The position numbers and the translations under genes were made by a program. 64,000 nt of DNA, from positions 130,289-194,288 of the forward strand of contig CAWIVN010000006.1 in NCBI GenBank assembly GCA_963839515.1. The letters run 5' to 3'. Every line of letters begins with the position of its first letter. Position 1 is the first letter of the stretch. This DNA comes from Fredericiella sp963839515. Lineage in GTDB: Bacteria; Chloroflexota; Anaerolineae; Caldilineales; Caldilineaceae. The notes below the pieces were generated by a model. It made no database searches, was not told the DNA's origin, and was given only the letters and a program-made list of their open reading frames with translations. Below, piece by piece: positions 27,528-38,715 of the stretch.

Positions 27528-29030
27528 CTAAGGCTTGCGCGCCTTCAAATAGAACAGGCGATGCTCAAAGAATATCTTGTCACCACGCCGCCGGGCCGTC
27601 AGCCCGGCGGCATCCGTTTCAAGGCCTGCCTCGACCATCTCGCGCACGAGCGTACGCGCCGCTTGATCGGCCTGCATGTCACTCATCCACTCGTCCAATT
27701 CGCGCTCAAAGGTCACGGTCTGCTCACCTTCAATCACAAGCCCTGCAGCCGTTACCAGCTTGCGATATTGGTCTGCGCTGCGCGCCGCTACGTGGCTTGG
27801 GTTGCGCTTCTCTTCGATGGCATTCTGTGTAGCCCGTTTTACCGGGTCGTCGACGCTCAACAGGTCGGCGAGTATTAGCAGGCCGCCATGCTTGAGCAGA
27901 CGTGCCACTTCCTCGAGGATATCCTGCGGCTTATGGCTGTGCGCAAGCAGCAGGCGGCAGATGGCGACGTCAAATCGCTCGTCGCGGAAGGGCAGCGCGT
28001 GCGCCGGGGCCAGCCGGAAGCTGACGCGACGCACGTTGGCAGATGAGCTTTGCAGGCGCAGCAGTTCGGCCGTCTCCAGCATCGCCGGGCTTGTATCGAC
28101 CCCGACAACCTCGCGTGCTCCCTCCTCGGCCAGGATAATCGACAGTGCCCCGGAACCGGAGCCGACGTCTATCACGCTGAGGTCGGGGCGAAGCTGCGCA
28201 AATTTAAGCATGTGGCGCAGCCGCTGTTCCTGTTCGGGGCTGCGCGCCTCGGCCACGGTCGGCACCAGCCGGTTGTAGGCACGTGCCACGGCAGCTAAGT
28301 CGGCGCCGTGTTCGTCACCGTTGCTGCCGGCTACCGGTTCGGCTTTCTGGCGATACGCTGGCTGGGCCGGCAGCGGCCAGTGTTCACGCCGATTGGCGTA
28401 CACCAACTGCCACGCGCCTTCGTGGCGGCGTAGCTCGGTGATTCCCGTGTGACACACGGCCACCGCCAAGGCATGGGCGCCAAAAAAGTGACGTACGGCC
28501 GTGGCCACGCCGTTGCCGCTCAGGACCACGGCCACGGTTTTGCCCCAGTTTTCCTGCACGATCCCGTCAAGTGCCTCGACCAGTTCCCAGGTGTACGCCC
28601 CGTACTCGGAACCTGGCTCCACGTATTGTGCGGTCGGCCGCTGATCGATTGTACGCACCGATCGATCCCAGACGCCGGGCAGCACTGTCCCCTCGGCAAA
28701 GCGGCCAGGCAGCCCATCCTGGACGCTGACGGGAAGATTGAGCGCCTGGCCAAGACGCTGGGCGGTCAGGCGGCTGCGCAGGAGCGGCGCACTGTAGAGC
28801 ACGTCGATCGTCTCGTGTGTCAGCAGCCACTGCGAAAGTTGGTTGGTCTGTTCCCAACCAAGGGCCGTCAAGCCGCCGTCGGCAACAGCCGGCCCATCGA
28901 GGAGCAGGTCGGTGTAACGGTTCTGCAGCCCCTCGGCATGCGTGATCAAGAGCAGCCGAATTTCCGGGTGTGCAGCCGAGAGATGGTCTGGTGAAAAGGT
29001 TTTGGCTGGCGATGTCGGGCTGGTCGTCAC
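27528..29030 (-). CDS. Degenerate histidine-phosphatase domain fused to a class I SAM methyltransferase
   Basis: 500 residues. Residues 24-205 follow the histidine-phosphatase (phosphoglycerate-mutase-like) pattern: LLLITHAEG (28-34), LTALGWEQTNQLSQWL, and YSAPLLRSRLTAQ. The catalytic RHG is T30-H31-A32, and the second catalytic His is replaced in LSGNG (170-174), so catalysis is doubtful. Residues about 240-500 form a methyltransferase with the SAM loop VIDVGSGSGALS, VGVDTSP and a UbiE-like ICRLLLAHSHKPQDILEEVARLLKHGG. The substrate is unknown. The fusion is unusual. The gene is divergent from hutU. Confidence 0.78.
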   Translation of the reverse strand: MTTSPTSPAKTFSPDHLSAAHPEIRLLLITHAEGLQNRYTDLLLDGPAVADGGLTALGWEQTNQLSQWLLTHETIDVLYSAPLLRSRLTAQRLGQALNLPVSVQDGLPGRFAEGTVLPGVWDRSVRTIDQRPTAQYVEPGSEYGAYTWELVEALDGIVQENWGKTVAVVLSGNGVATAVRHFFGAHALAVAVCHTGITELRRHEGAWQLVYANRREHWPLPAQPAYRQKAEPVAGSNGDEHGADLAAVARAYNRLVPTVAEARSPEQEQRLRHMLKFAQLRPDLSVIDVGSGSGALSIILAEEGAREVVGVDTSPAMLETAELLRLQSSSANVRRVSFRLAPAHALPFRDERFDVAICRLLLAHSHKPQDILEEVARLLKHGGLLILADLLSVDDPVKRATQNAIEEKRNPSHVAARSADQYRKLVTAAGLVIEGEQTVTFERELDEWMSDMQADQAARTLVREMVEAGLETDAAGLTARRRGDKIFFEHRLFYLKARKP

Positions 29031-29053
29031 AAGTGGCCTGTGGCTGTTACCGC

Positions 29054-29101
29054 TGGTGGGTTGCTCCCACCAAGTGGCGAATTGGCCCCACCATGTGGTG
29101 G
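29054..29101. promoter_or_regulatory. Paired dyads in the divergent region upstream of hutU
   Basis: TGGTGGG-N5-CCCACCA (29054-29072) and the palindrome CCACCATGTGGTGG (29088-29101) lie close together. They also contain a direct repeat, CCCACCA(A/T)GTGG, at 29066 and 29087, 21 bp apart, about two helical turns. This is an operator-like arrangement in the 201-nt divergent gap; the regulator is not known and no clear promoter boxes were found. Confidence 0.45.
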
Positions 29102-29231
29102 ACCGTGGCCGACGTCATATGCAGAAAGAAGTGTGTCGGTCATTGACGGCATGATACCGAATTTTCCATAGCGCGACAAATCGGCTACAAATAAGAAATC
29201 CGTCTGTGCCAACCCGCTTAAGGAGCTCTCA

Positions 29232-30890
<1,659 letters not shown>

Positions 30891-30892
30891 CC

Positions 30893-32161
30893 ATGCAGAA
30901 TGTAGACATGCTGATCTACAGCGCCGCGCAGCTAGTCACCTGTGGCAGTCCGGCTGGTCCCAAGCGCGGCGCGGCGCTGGCTGATGTCGGTGAGATCGCC
31001 GGCGGCGCCATAGCCATAGCAGATGGTGAGATCGTGGCAGTAGGCCTCACGGCCGACCTGCGCGACGAGTATGCTGCGACCACAGAAATTAACGCTGCCG
31101 GCCAGGTCGTCTGCCCGGGCTTTGTCGATGCGCATACGCACCTGGTGTTTGCCGGCGACCGCACACGTGAATTCGAGCGCAAGTTGCAGGGCGCGTCGTA
31201 TATGGAAATCCTGCAGGCCGGCGGGGGGATACTCAGCACCATGCGTGCCACGCGTGCTGCCTCTTTGGCGGACCTCGCAGCCCGATCCCGTTCTCGACTA
31301 CACGAAATGAGCCGTTTGGGCACGACGACGGTCGAGATCAAGAGCGGCTATGGCCTGGACACGGCCTCGGAACTCAAGATTCTGGAGGTAGTCGGTCTGC
31401 TGGCTGCCGAACCTTGCAGCGAGGTGTTCCCGACCTTTCTCGGCGCCCATGCCGTGCCGCCACCCTTTCAAAATCGCAGCGATGCGTATAGCCGTCTGGT
31501 AATCGAGGAAATGCTCCCGGCCGTCGCCGGCTGGCACAGCCGCTCGCCGCTGGCCCACGCGCCGCTCTTTTGTGACGTATTTTGCGAGCCGGGCGCGTTT
31601 GACTACGCGCAAACGGCGGCGATCCTGGGCGCCGCCAGACAATTGGGTATGCCGCTGAAACTGCACGCCGACGAATTCGTCACCCAAGGCGGCGTGCCCC
31701 TCGCCGTCGAACTTGCCGCCACCTCCGTGGATCACCTGGACGTGACCCCGCCCGCCGATCGCCGCCTGCTGGCTGCCTCGCCCACTGTCGCCGTAGTGCT
31801 GCCCGCGGTCAACTTCCACCTCGGCAGCGCGTACTATGCCAACGCGCGGGCGCTGATCGCCGACGGCGCCGCACTAGCCCTGGCGACAGACGCCAATCCC
31901 GGCTCAGCACCCTGCCTGTCCCTGCCACTCGTCATGGCTATCGCCTGTCGCTATCAAAAACTCACGCCCGCCGAGGCACTCAACGCCGTCACCATCAACG
32001 CCGCCCATGCCTTGGGCCAAGGCAATCGCATCGGTTCGCTGGAACCAGGCAAACAGGCCGACTTGCTTATCGTCGACGCGCCCGACTACCGCCATCTAGC
32101 CTACTGGTTCGGCCACAACCTGGTGCGGCAAGTCATTAAGCGCGGCCAGGTTGTTGTGTAG
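30893..32161 (+). CDS. hutI: Imidazolonepropionase
   Basis: 422 residues of the amidohydrolase superfamily. Metal ligands are visible in FVDAHTHLVFAGDR and LKLHADEF, with ALATDANPGSAPC near the C-terminus. The enzyme opens imidazolone-5-propionate to N-formimino-L-glutamate, the third step of the Hut pathway. ATG 30893 follows the hutU stop by 2 nt, so the two genes are coupled. Confidence 0.95.
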   Translation: MQNVDMLIYSAAQLVTCGSPAGPKRGAALADVGEIAGGAIAIADGEIVAVGLTADLRDEYAATTEINAAGQVVCPGFVDAHTHLVFAGDRTREFERKLQGASYMEILQAGGGILSTMRATRAASLADLAARSRSRLHEMSRLGTTTVEIKSGYGLDTASELKILEVVGLLAAEPCSEVFPTFLGAHAVPPPFQNRSDAYSRLVIEEMLPAVAGWHSRSPLAHAPLFCDVFCEPGAFDYAQTAAILGAARQLGMPLKLHADEFVTQGGVPLAVELAATSVDHLDVTPPADRRLLAASPTVAVVLPAVNFHLGSAYYANARALIADGAALALATDANPGSAPCLSLPLVMAIACRYQKLTPAEALNAVTINAAHALGQGNRIGSLEPGKQADLLIVDAPDYRHLAYWFGHNLVRQVIKRGQVVV

Positions 32162-32239
32162 CCCGCCCGCCTGCGTGCGAGACGCTGGGCACGCTGGGCT
32201 CAGCACACTGCGCACCGTGCCCAAGTTAGAGAGACACAC

Positions 32240-33823
<1,584 letters not shown>

Positions 33824-33849
33824 CCCAGACGGCAAGCGTTGCACTTACG

Positions 33850-33878
33850 TTGACAGGTTCGGCAGCTTTGGGTAAAAT
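33850..33878 (+). promoter_or_regulatory. Sigma-70-type promoter of the EF-G-like gene, with a long leader
   Basis: TTGACA (33850-33855), a 17-nt spacer and TAAAAT (33873-33878) form a near-consensus promoter. The 322-nt gap from hutH to the EF-G-like ATG 34146 then holds a leader of about 260 nt. It contains one imperfect hairpin (CGCACGCT near 33932, AGCGGTGCG near 33957) and no gene that I can support. Confidence 0.75.
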
Positions 33879-34145
33879 ACATGCTCATATTGTGAAAGAA
33901 GATCCTTTTCCCTGACTGCTTTCTATACGTGACCGCACGCTGTAACGCTGTTTTGTAGCGGTGCGCTCCCTCCGGTCCTCTGCCCGAGATTCCCGGCAGC
34001 TTACGTCACCCCGCTGGAAGTGCTGATCCTATGCGTGCTGTGTTTTCGGTCGACCTGCCGGCGCGCAGGCACTTGGCTTTCTTACTCGCCGCGCCCGGCT
34101 TCCAATTTTCGTTCCATTTCACTGGTAGGTACGTTTGGAGGCTTT

Positions 34146-36212
34146 ATGGCTAAGTTTAAGACGGAGCAGATCCGCAACGTGGCCTTGCTCGGCCACGGCG
34201 GCTCTGGCAAAACAACGCTCGCCGAAGCGCTGTTACTTAAGACCGGCGCCATCGGTCGCATGGGCCGCGTGGAAGACCACTCCACCGTCTCCGACTGGGA
34301 CCCGGAAGAGCACCGCCGTGGCATCTCGATTAACCTTTCGGTCGTTCCTGTCGAATTTCAAGACACCAAGATCAACCTCATCGACGCCCCTGGCTACCAG
34401 GACTTTGTCGGCGAAGTAATTAGTGCGCTGCACGCCGCCGAAGCAGGCCTGGTGGTTGTCGACGCCGTCTCCGGCTGCCAGGTGGGCACCGAGCTGGCGT
34501 ACGACCGCCTAAAAGATCTCGGCAAACCCCGCCTGATGTTCGTCAACCGCATGGACCGCGAGAACGCCAATTATGCACGTGCGGTCGAGTCGCTGCGCGC
34601 AACATTGGGCGACGACAAAATTGTCGCATTTCAAATTCCGATCGGCCAGGCAGACTCCTTCAAGGGTGTCATCAGCCTGATCGAGATGAAGGCCTACATA
34701 GGCCCCGAAGGCAAGGAATCGCCGATTCCCGCCGATATGCAGGCGGAGGCCGAAGAGGCACGCGTCGCGCTGGTGGAGGCGGCGGCCGAAGCCGACGACG
34801 AGTTGATCATGAAATACCTCGACGGCGAAGAGCTGACCCCTGAAGAAGTGCGCCATGGCCTCCACGTGGGTGTCAAAAACTGCGCCATTACGCCCGTCTA
34901 CTGCGGCACCGCCGTTGGCGGCATTGGTCTCGAACGCATGATGATTGCCTTGCGCCGCTACGTGCCCGCACCCAATGAGCGCACCATCACCGCCACTCGC
35001 AACGGCAATGAGAGTGAGCTCGGCAGCAACGTTGCCGGCCCGACGGCGGCTCTTGTCTTCAAAACGATCATTGACCGCTACATTGGCCGCATGAATTACG
35101 TGCGCATCTTCTCCGGCAAGGTCGTAAAAGACGTCCAGCTTGTCGACACCCGCACCGGAAGATCCATGCGCATCGCCAACTTGTTTAGCGTACGCGGCAA
35201 AGACTTGCAGAATACCGACGAGTTGGTGGCCGGGGATATTGGCGTGATCACCAAGCTCGAAGATGTGCTCACCGGCGATTCGCTATCGGTGCCGGAGCAA
35301 GCACTGACAGTAACACCGCCCGCTTATCCCGAACCGCTTTTTTCCGTAGCGATCACCCCAGTGAGCCAGGCGGACAGCGCCAAGATCGGCCCCTCAATGC
35401 ACACGCTGACCGAGGAAGACCCCACGCTGCGCGCCCAGACCGTTGCTGCAATCAAGCAAACCGTGCTTTCCGGCATGGGCGAAGCGCACGTAGAGGTGGC
35501 CGTTCATCGCCTGCAGGCCAAGTACGGCGTCAACGTGGTCACCGACGTACCCAAGGTTGCCTACCAGGAGACAATCACCAAGTCTGCCAGTTCGATGTAC
35601 CGCCACAAGAAACAGACGGGCGGCGCCGGCCAATTTGCCGAGGTGCATATGCGTCTCGACCCGCGGCCGCATGGTGCAGGCTACGAGTTCGCCAGTGAAG
35701 TTTTTGGCGGCACGATCAGCAGTTCGTTCTTCCCTTCGATCGAGAAAGGCATCAAGTCGGTCCTGGACCGCGGCGTGATTGCCGGTTACCCCGTGGTGGA
35801 CGTCAAGGCTGTGGTCTTCGACGGCAAGGAACACCCTGTCGATTCCAAGGACATCGCCTTCCAGACGGCGGGACGCGAGGTGTTCAAGCTGGCCTTCAAG
35901 GCGGCCAACCCCGTGCTGCTCGAGCCAATCGTTATCGTCGAGGTAAGCGTGCCGGAAGAGTACATGGGCGACGTGATGAGCGATTTCAACACTCGTCGCG
36001 GCCGCGTGCTCGGCATGGAGCAAAAAGGCAACCGCACGGTCATTCGCGCCACGGTGCCGCAGGCAGAGATCATGCGCTACAGTACCGACCTGCGTTCGAT
36101 GACTCAGGGTCGCGGCACCTACACGGTCCAATTCGACCGCTACGAGCCGGTGCCCAGTCACCTGGCACAGGAGATTGTCGCCCAGCACAAGGAAGAGACT
36201 GACGAAGAGTAG
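34146..36212 (+). CDS. Elongation factor G-like GTPase (EF-G2 type)
   Basis: 688 residues with the five-domain EF-G layout. GTPase motifs: P-loop GHGGSGKT (16-23), RGISINLS, DAPGY (80-84) and NRMD (134-137). In canonical EF-G the third motif is DTPGH, whose His activates GTP hydrolysis on the ribosome; here it is Y84. This matches the EF-G-like paralogues rather than the main translocase, which should be elsewhere next to rpsL/rpsG. The role may be accessory translation or stress. GGAGG lies 4 nt before ATG 34146. A strong promoter and long leader precede it. Confidence 0.88.
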   Translation: MAKFKTEQIRNVALLGHGGSGKTTLAEALLLKTGAIGRMGRVEDHSTVSDWDPEEHRRGISINLSVVPVEFQDTKINLIDAPGYQDFVGEVISALHAAEAGLVVVDAVSGCQVGTELAYDRLKDLGKPRLMFVNRMDRENANYARAVESLRATLGDDKIVAFQIPIGQADSFKGVISLIEMKAYIGPEGKESPIPADMQAEAEEARVALVEAAAEADDELIMKYLDGEELTPEEVRHGLHVGVKNCAITPVYCGTAVGGIGLERMMIALRRYVPAPNERTITATRNGNESELGSNVAGPTAALVFKTIIDRYIGRMNYVRIFSGKVVKDVQLVDTRTGRSMRIANLFSVRGKDLQNTDELVAGDIGVITKLEDVLTGDSLSVPEQALTVTPPAYPEPLFSVAITPVSQADSAKIGPSMHTLTEEDPTLRAQTVAAIKQTVLSGMGEAHVEVAVHRLQAKYGVNVVTDVPKVAYQETITKSASSMYRHKKQTGGAGQFAEVHMRLDPRPHGAGYEFASEVFGGTISSSFFPSIEKGIKSVLDRGVIAGYPVVDVKAVVFDGKEHPVDSKDIAFQTAGREVFKLAFKAANPVLLEPIVIVEVSVPEEYMGDVMSDFNTRRGRVLGMEQKGNRTVIRATVPQAEIMRYSTDLRSMTQGRGTYTVQFDRYEPVPSHLAQEIVAQHKEETDEE

Positions 36213-36229
36213 GGGCGAAAAATAACAAA

Positions 36230-36277
36230 AATATCCCCGAGCATCGGCGCACGCGTGCGCCGATGCTCGGGGATATT
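36230..36277 (-). terminator. 48-nt perfect palindrome, intrinsic terminator
   Basis: Both halves are exact reverse complements around ACGCGT, giving 24-bp arms (key core CGAGCATCGGCGCA). The forward strand before it is A-rich (36217-36230), so on the reverse strand the stem is followed by a U-rich tract. It lies between the convergent EF-G-like and HPt genes and most likely ends HPt transcription; it may also stop the forward gene. Confidence 0.75.
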
Positions 36278-36292
36278 CCACCGTTTTGAGTT

Positions 36293-36673
36293 CTACTCCA
36301 TAAAGCGCGGACGCAGGCTGGTGAGCGACTCAATCACCCGCGCATGCTCTTCGACCACACGCTGTAATTCGCGTGCGCAGGTCCCGCTGGCGCAATTGTC
36401 TTTGGCGGAGTATTCAAGCGTTTCACAAAATTTTGATAATCCAAGCGCACCAAAGGTGGCGCTGCTGGATTTCATGCTGTGCGCCAGGCGATGCGTGTTC
36501 TTCAAGTCTCCGGCTGCGTACACCCGCTGCAATTCCTCGATCTGCCGGGTGGAATCGCCGATGTAAGTATCCAGCAAATCCAAAACGGCCGCCGGTTCGT
36601 CAGGGCCAATCATCTCTACAAGTAACTCCAATGCCTCTGCGTCGATTGCCGGCGCCGGCTGTTCATTCCACAT
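36293..36673 (-). CDS. HPt domain phosphotransfer protein
   Basis: 126 residues, a stand-alone histidine phosphotransfer domain. The phospho-accepting His is H65 in RLAHSMKSSSATFGA, which fits the family AHxLKGSSxxxGA pattern. Four helices are expected. It should relay phosphate between a hybrid sensor kinase and a response regulator, but no kinase or regulator is present in the window. The start ATG 36673 lies near a GGGAGG-like stretch (GCTAGGGAGGCC on its strand). Confidence 0.88.
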   Translation of the reverse strand: MWNEQPAPAIDAEALELLVEMIGPDEPAAVLDLLDTYIGDSTRQIEELQRVYAAGDLKNTHRLAHSMKSSSATFGALGLSKFCETLEYSAKDNCASGTCARELQRVVEEHARVIESLTSLRPRFME

Positions 36674-36735
36674 GAGTCAAGGCCTCCCTAGCTGAAGACG
36701 CAAAAGCGTTTGGCGGTTGCGATAGTATAGCATAT

Positions 36736-36764
36736 TTGGCTGCCCCCTATGAATTGGCTATAAT
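36736..36764 (+). promoter_or_regulatory. Promoter of the GT2 gene
   Basis: TTGGCT (36736-36741), 17-nt spacer, TATAAT (36759-36764). Transcription should start near 36771, giving a leader of about 90 nt before ATG 36861. A terminator-like hairpin lies directly inside this leader. Confidence 0.7.
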
Positions 36765-36777
36765 GCCGCGGGTTTGT

Positions 36778-36800
36778 GCCGACTCTCGTCGGCTCTTTTT
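36778..36800 (+). terminator. Intrinsic terminator in the GT2 leader (candidate attenuator)
   Basis: GCCGAC (36778-36783), loop TCTC, GTCGGC (36788-36793), then TCTTTTT. This is a textbook intrinsic terminator, beginning only about 7 nt after the expected start of transcription and 61 nt before the ATG. A second weaker stem (GCGCAG/CTGCGC, 36808-36813 and 36829-36834) follows. Confidence 0.6.
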
Positions 36801-36860
36801 GTCTATAGCGCAGCATGGTGCGGTAATTCTGCGCCCCAAACACAAGAAGCATATCGCATT

Positions 36861-38372
36861 ATGCAGCAATGGGTCCTATATGCGTTGCAGTTCGTCTATG
36901 GGCTATGCGCCGTTGGTCTTGCCACCTACAGTCTGCACTCGGCATGGCTTGTCTGGAAAAGCCGCCAGTGCAACACTCCCGCAGTTGCTTTCCATCCCAC
37001 CATGTGGCCGCCGGTCACGATCCAACTGCCCATCTATAACGAACGGCATGTGGTAGAGCGGCTGATCGATGCCTGCGCCCGCCAAGATTATCCTGCTCAC
37101 CTGCTGCAGATTCAAATCTTGGACGACTCGACCGATGATACGGTGAGCCTGGTCAACCGTCGCTGCGCCTACTGGCAAAGCCTCGGCCAGCAAGTGGAGG
37201 TCGTACGCCGTCCGAGCCGCAGCGGATATAAGGCCGGCGCTTTGGCCCACGCCCTGCCGCTTGCGACCGGCGAATACATCGCCATCTTCGACGCCGATTT
37301 CCAGCCCTCGCCGGACTTTCTACGCCGCATGATCCCGCACTTCCTAGCGCCCGGGGCACAATGCGTAGGCTTTGTACAAGCGCGCTGGGGCCACGTCAAC
37401 CGCAACTATTCGATCATCACTCGCAGTCAGGCACTGGCGCTGGATGGTCACTTTGCCATCGAGCAAGACGCCCGTTTCGCCGCTGGCTACCTGATCGGGT
37501 TTAACGGTTCGGGGGGCGTATGGCGGCGCGCCTGCATCGAAGATCTCGACGTCGGCGGGTGGCAGCAAGACACGTTGTGCGAGGATCTCGACCTGAGCTA
37601 CCGCGCTCAACTGGCCGGATGGCGTCCCATCTATCTCAACGACGTCGTCGCCCCGGCCGAAATTCCACCCCAAGTCACCGCTTATAAGCGCCAGCAGTTT
37701 CGCTGGGCAAAGGGCAGCGTGCAGACGCTGCGCAAGCTTGGCAGCAGGGTATGGAGTAGCCAACGGCCGCTGATCCAGCGCCTTTCGGCGCTGCTGCACC
37801 TGGGCAACTATCTGATCCATCCGATGCTGCTGACCCTCCTGCTTATCATTCCGCCTATCTTGTTGCTGGGAGCCTCGCCGCTGTCGCCTGTGCCTCTCAT
37901 CGGTATGACCTCCTTTGGGCCGCCGCTGCTCTATGCCGCGGGGCAGGTTCGCCTCGACCGCCGCACCTGGTGGAAGCAATGGGCCTATTTGCCGCTCCTT
38001 ACACTTCTCGGCATGGGCGTCTGTCTGAGCAATACTTGGGCTGTATGGCAGGGCCTGCGCTCCAATGGCGGCGAATTCCAACGCACGCCCAAATTCCGCG
38101 TCGAACGCGCCGGCGACGGCTGGCGCAACAGCGGCTACCGTCTGCCGGTAGATCGGATGATGATGGGCGAGTTGCTTCTCATGTTCTATGCCATCTTTGC
38201 CGCCATGTTGATCGCACAGCGCGAGGGGTGGCTGTCCGCCCCCTTTATGTTGCTGTACGCCGCCAGCTTCGCCGCCGTCGCCGGCGCGGGCCTATGGCAG
38301 GGCCGCCCACGCAGCAGCGAGTTACAGCGCCGCCAGCCCAGGTTCTTGTCAAAACGACAATTGCCCAAGTAG
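36861..38372 (+). CDS. GT2 family glycosyltransferase, processive cellulose-synthase-like type
   Basis: 503 residues from ATG 36861. One N-terminal membrane helix, a cytosolic GT-A domain, and about four C-terminal helices. The D, D, D, Q-x-x-R-W signature is complete: DDSTDD (88-93), DAD (144-146), E241-D242 in CEDLDLSYR, and QQFRW (278-282). This marks a membrane-embedded processive synthase of beta-linked polysaccharide, of the CslA/mannan or cellulose type. The product is unknown. No BcsB or PilZ partner is adjacent. Confidence 0.88.
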   Translation: MQQWVLYALQFVYGLCAVGLATYSLHSAWLVWKSRQCNTPAVAFHPTMWPPVTIQLPIYNERHVVERLIDACARQDYPAHLLQIQILDDSTDDTVSLVNRRCAYWQSLGQQVEVVRRPSRSGYKAGALAHALPLATGEYIAIFDADFQPSPDFLRRMIPHFLAPGAQCVGFVQARWGHVNRNYSIITRSQALALDGHFAIEQDARFAAGYLIGFNGSGGVWRRACIEDLDVGGWQQDTLCEDLDLSYRAQLAGWRPIYLNDVVAPAEIPPQVTAYKRQQFRWAKGSVQTLRKLGSRVWSSQRPLIQRLSALLHLGNYLIHPMLLTLLLIIPPILLLGASPLSPVPLIGMTSFGPPLLYAAGQVRLDRRTWWKQWAYLPLLTLLGMGVCLSNTWAVWQGLRSNGGEFQRTPKFRVERAGDGWRNSGYRLPVDRMMMGELLLMFYAIFAAMLIAQREGWLSAPFMLLYAASFAAVAGAGLWQGRPRSSELQRRQPRFLSKRQLPK

Positions 38373-38438
38373 AATAAGGTAGCTTTACGCAGTGAATGTC
38401 GGCGCCCCCAGGCGCTAAATGGGAAAAGGCGAACACAT

Positions 38439-38660
38439 ATGGCTAATAAGCAATTTTCCGCAGTCGATGACTACACCTGGATGGAAAACCCGGACGACAT
38501 CATTGTGCTCGCCAACCGCAGCAAGCAGAACTTTATCCTGGATCTGCCGACCGGTCGTTACCGCCTCGACGCCGGCCGGCGCATGCGTACCATGCGTTCC
38601 ATTCTCAAGTTCGAATCGGTAATGGAACTGATCAACGCCGGCAAAGTGGCAATCGAGTAG
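38439..38660 (+). CDS. Small conserved-looking hypothetical protein
   Basis: 73 residues, not recognised. MANKQFSAVDDYTWMENPDDIIVLANRSKQ is followed by NFILDLPTGRYRLDAGRRMRTMRSIL, basic in the middle and ending KVAIE. A GGGAAAAGG stretch precedes the ATG by about 10 nt, and codon use matches the neighbours, which supports translation. The basic centre could bind nucleic acid. It lies between the GT2 gene and polA, all in the same direction. Confidence 0.6.
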   Translation: MANKQFSAVDDYTWMENPDDIIVLANRSKQNFILDLPTGRYRLDAGRRMRTMRSILKFESVMELINAGKVAIE

Positions 38661-38715
38661 CGATTCTGTGCTGGTCCCATCACGGCAAAACAGCCGTAAA
38701 GTGACAACTTAATCG

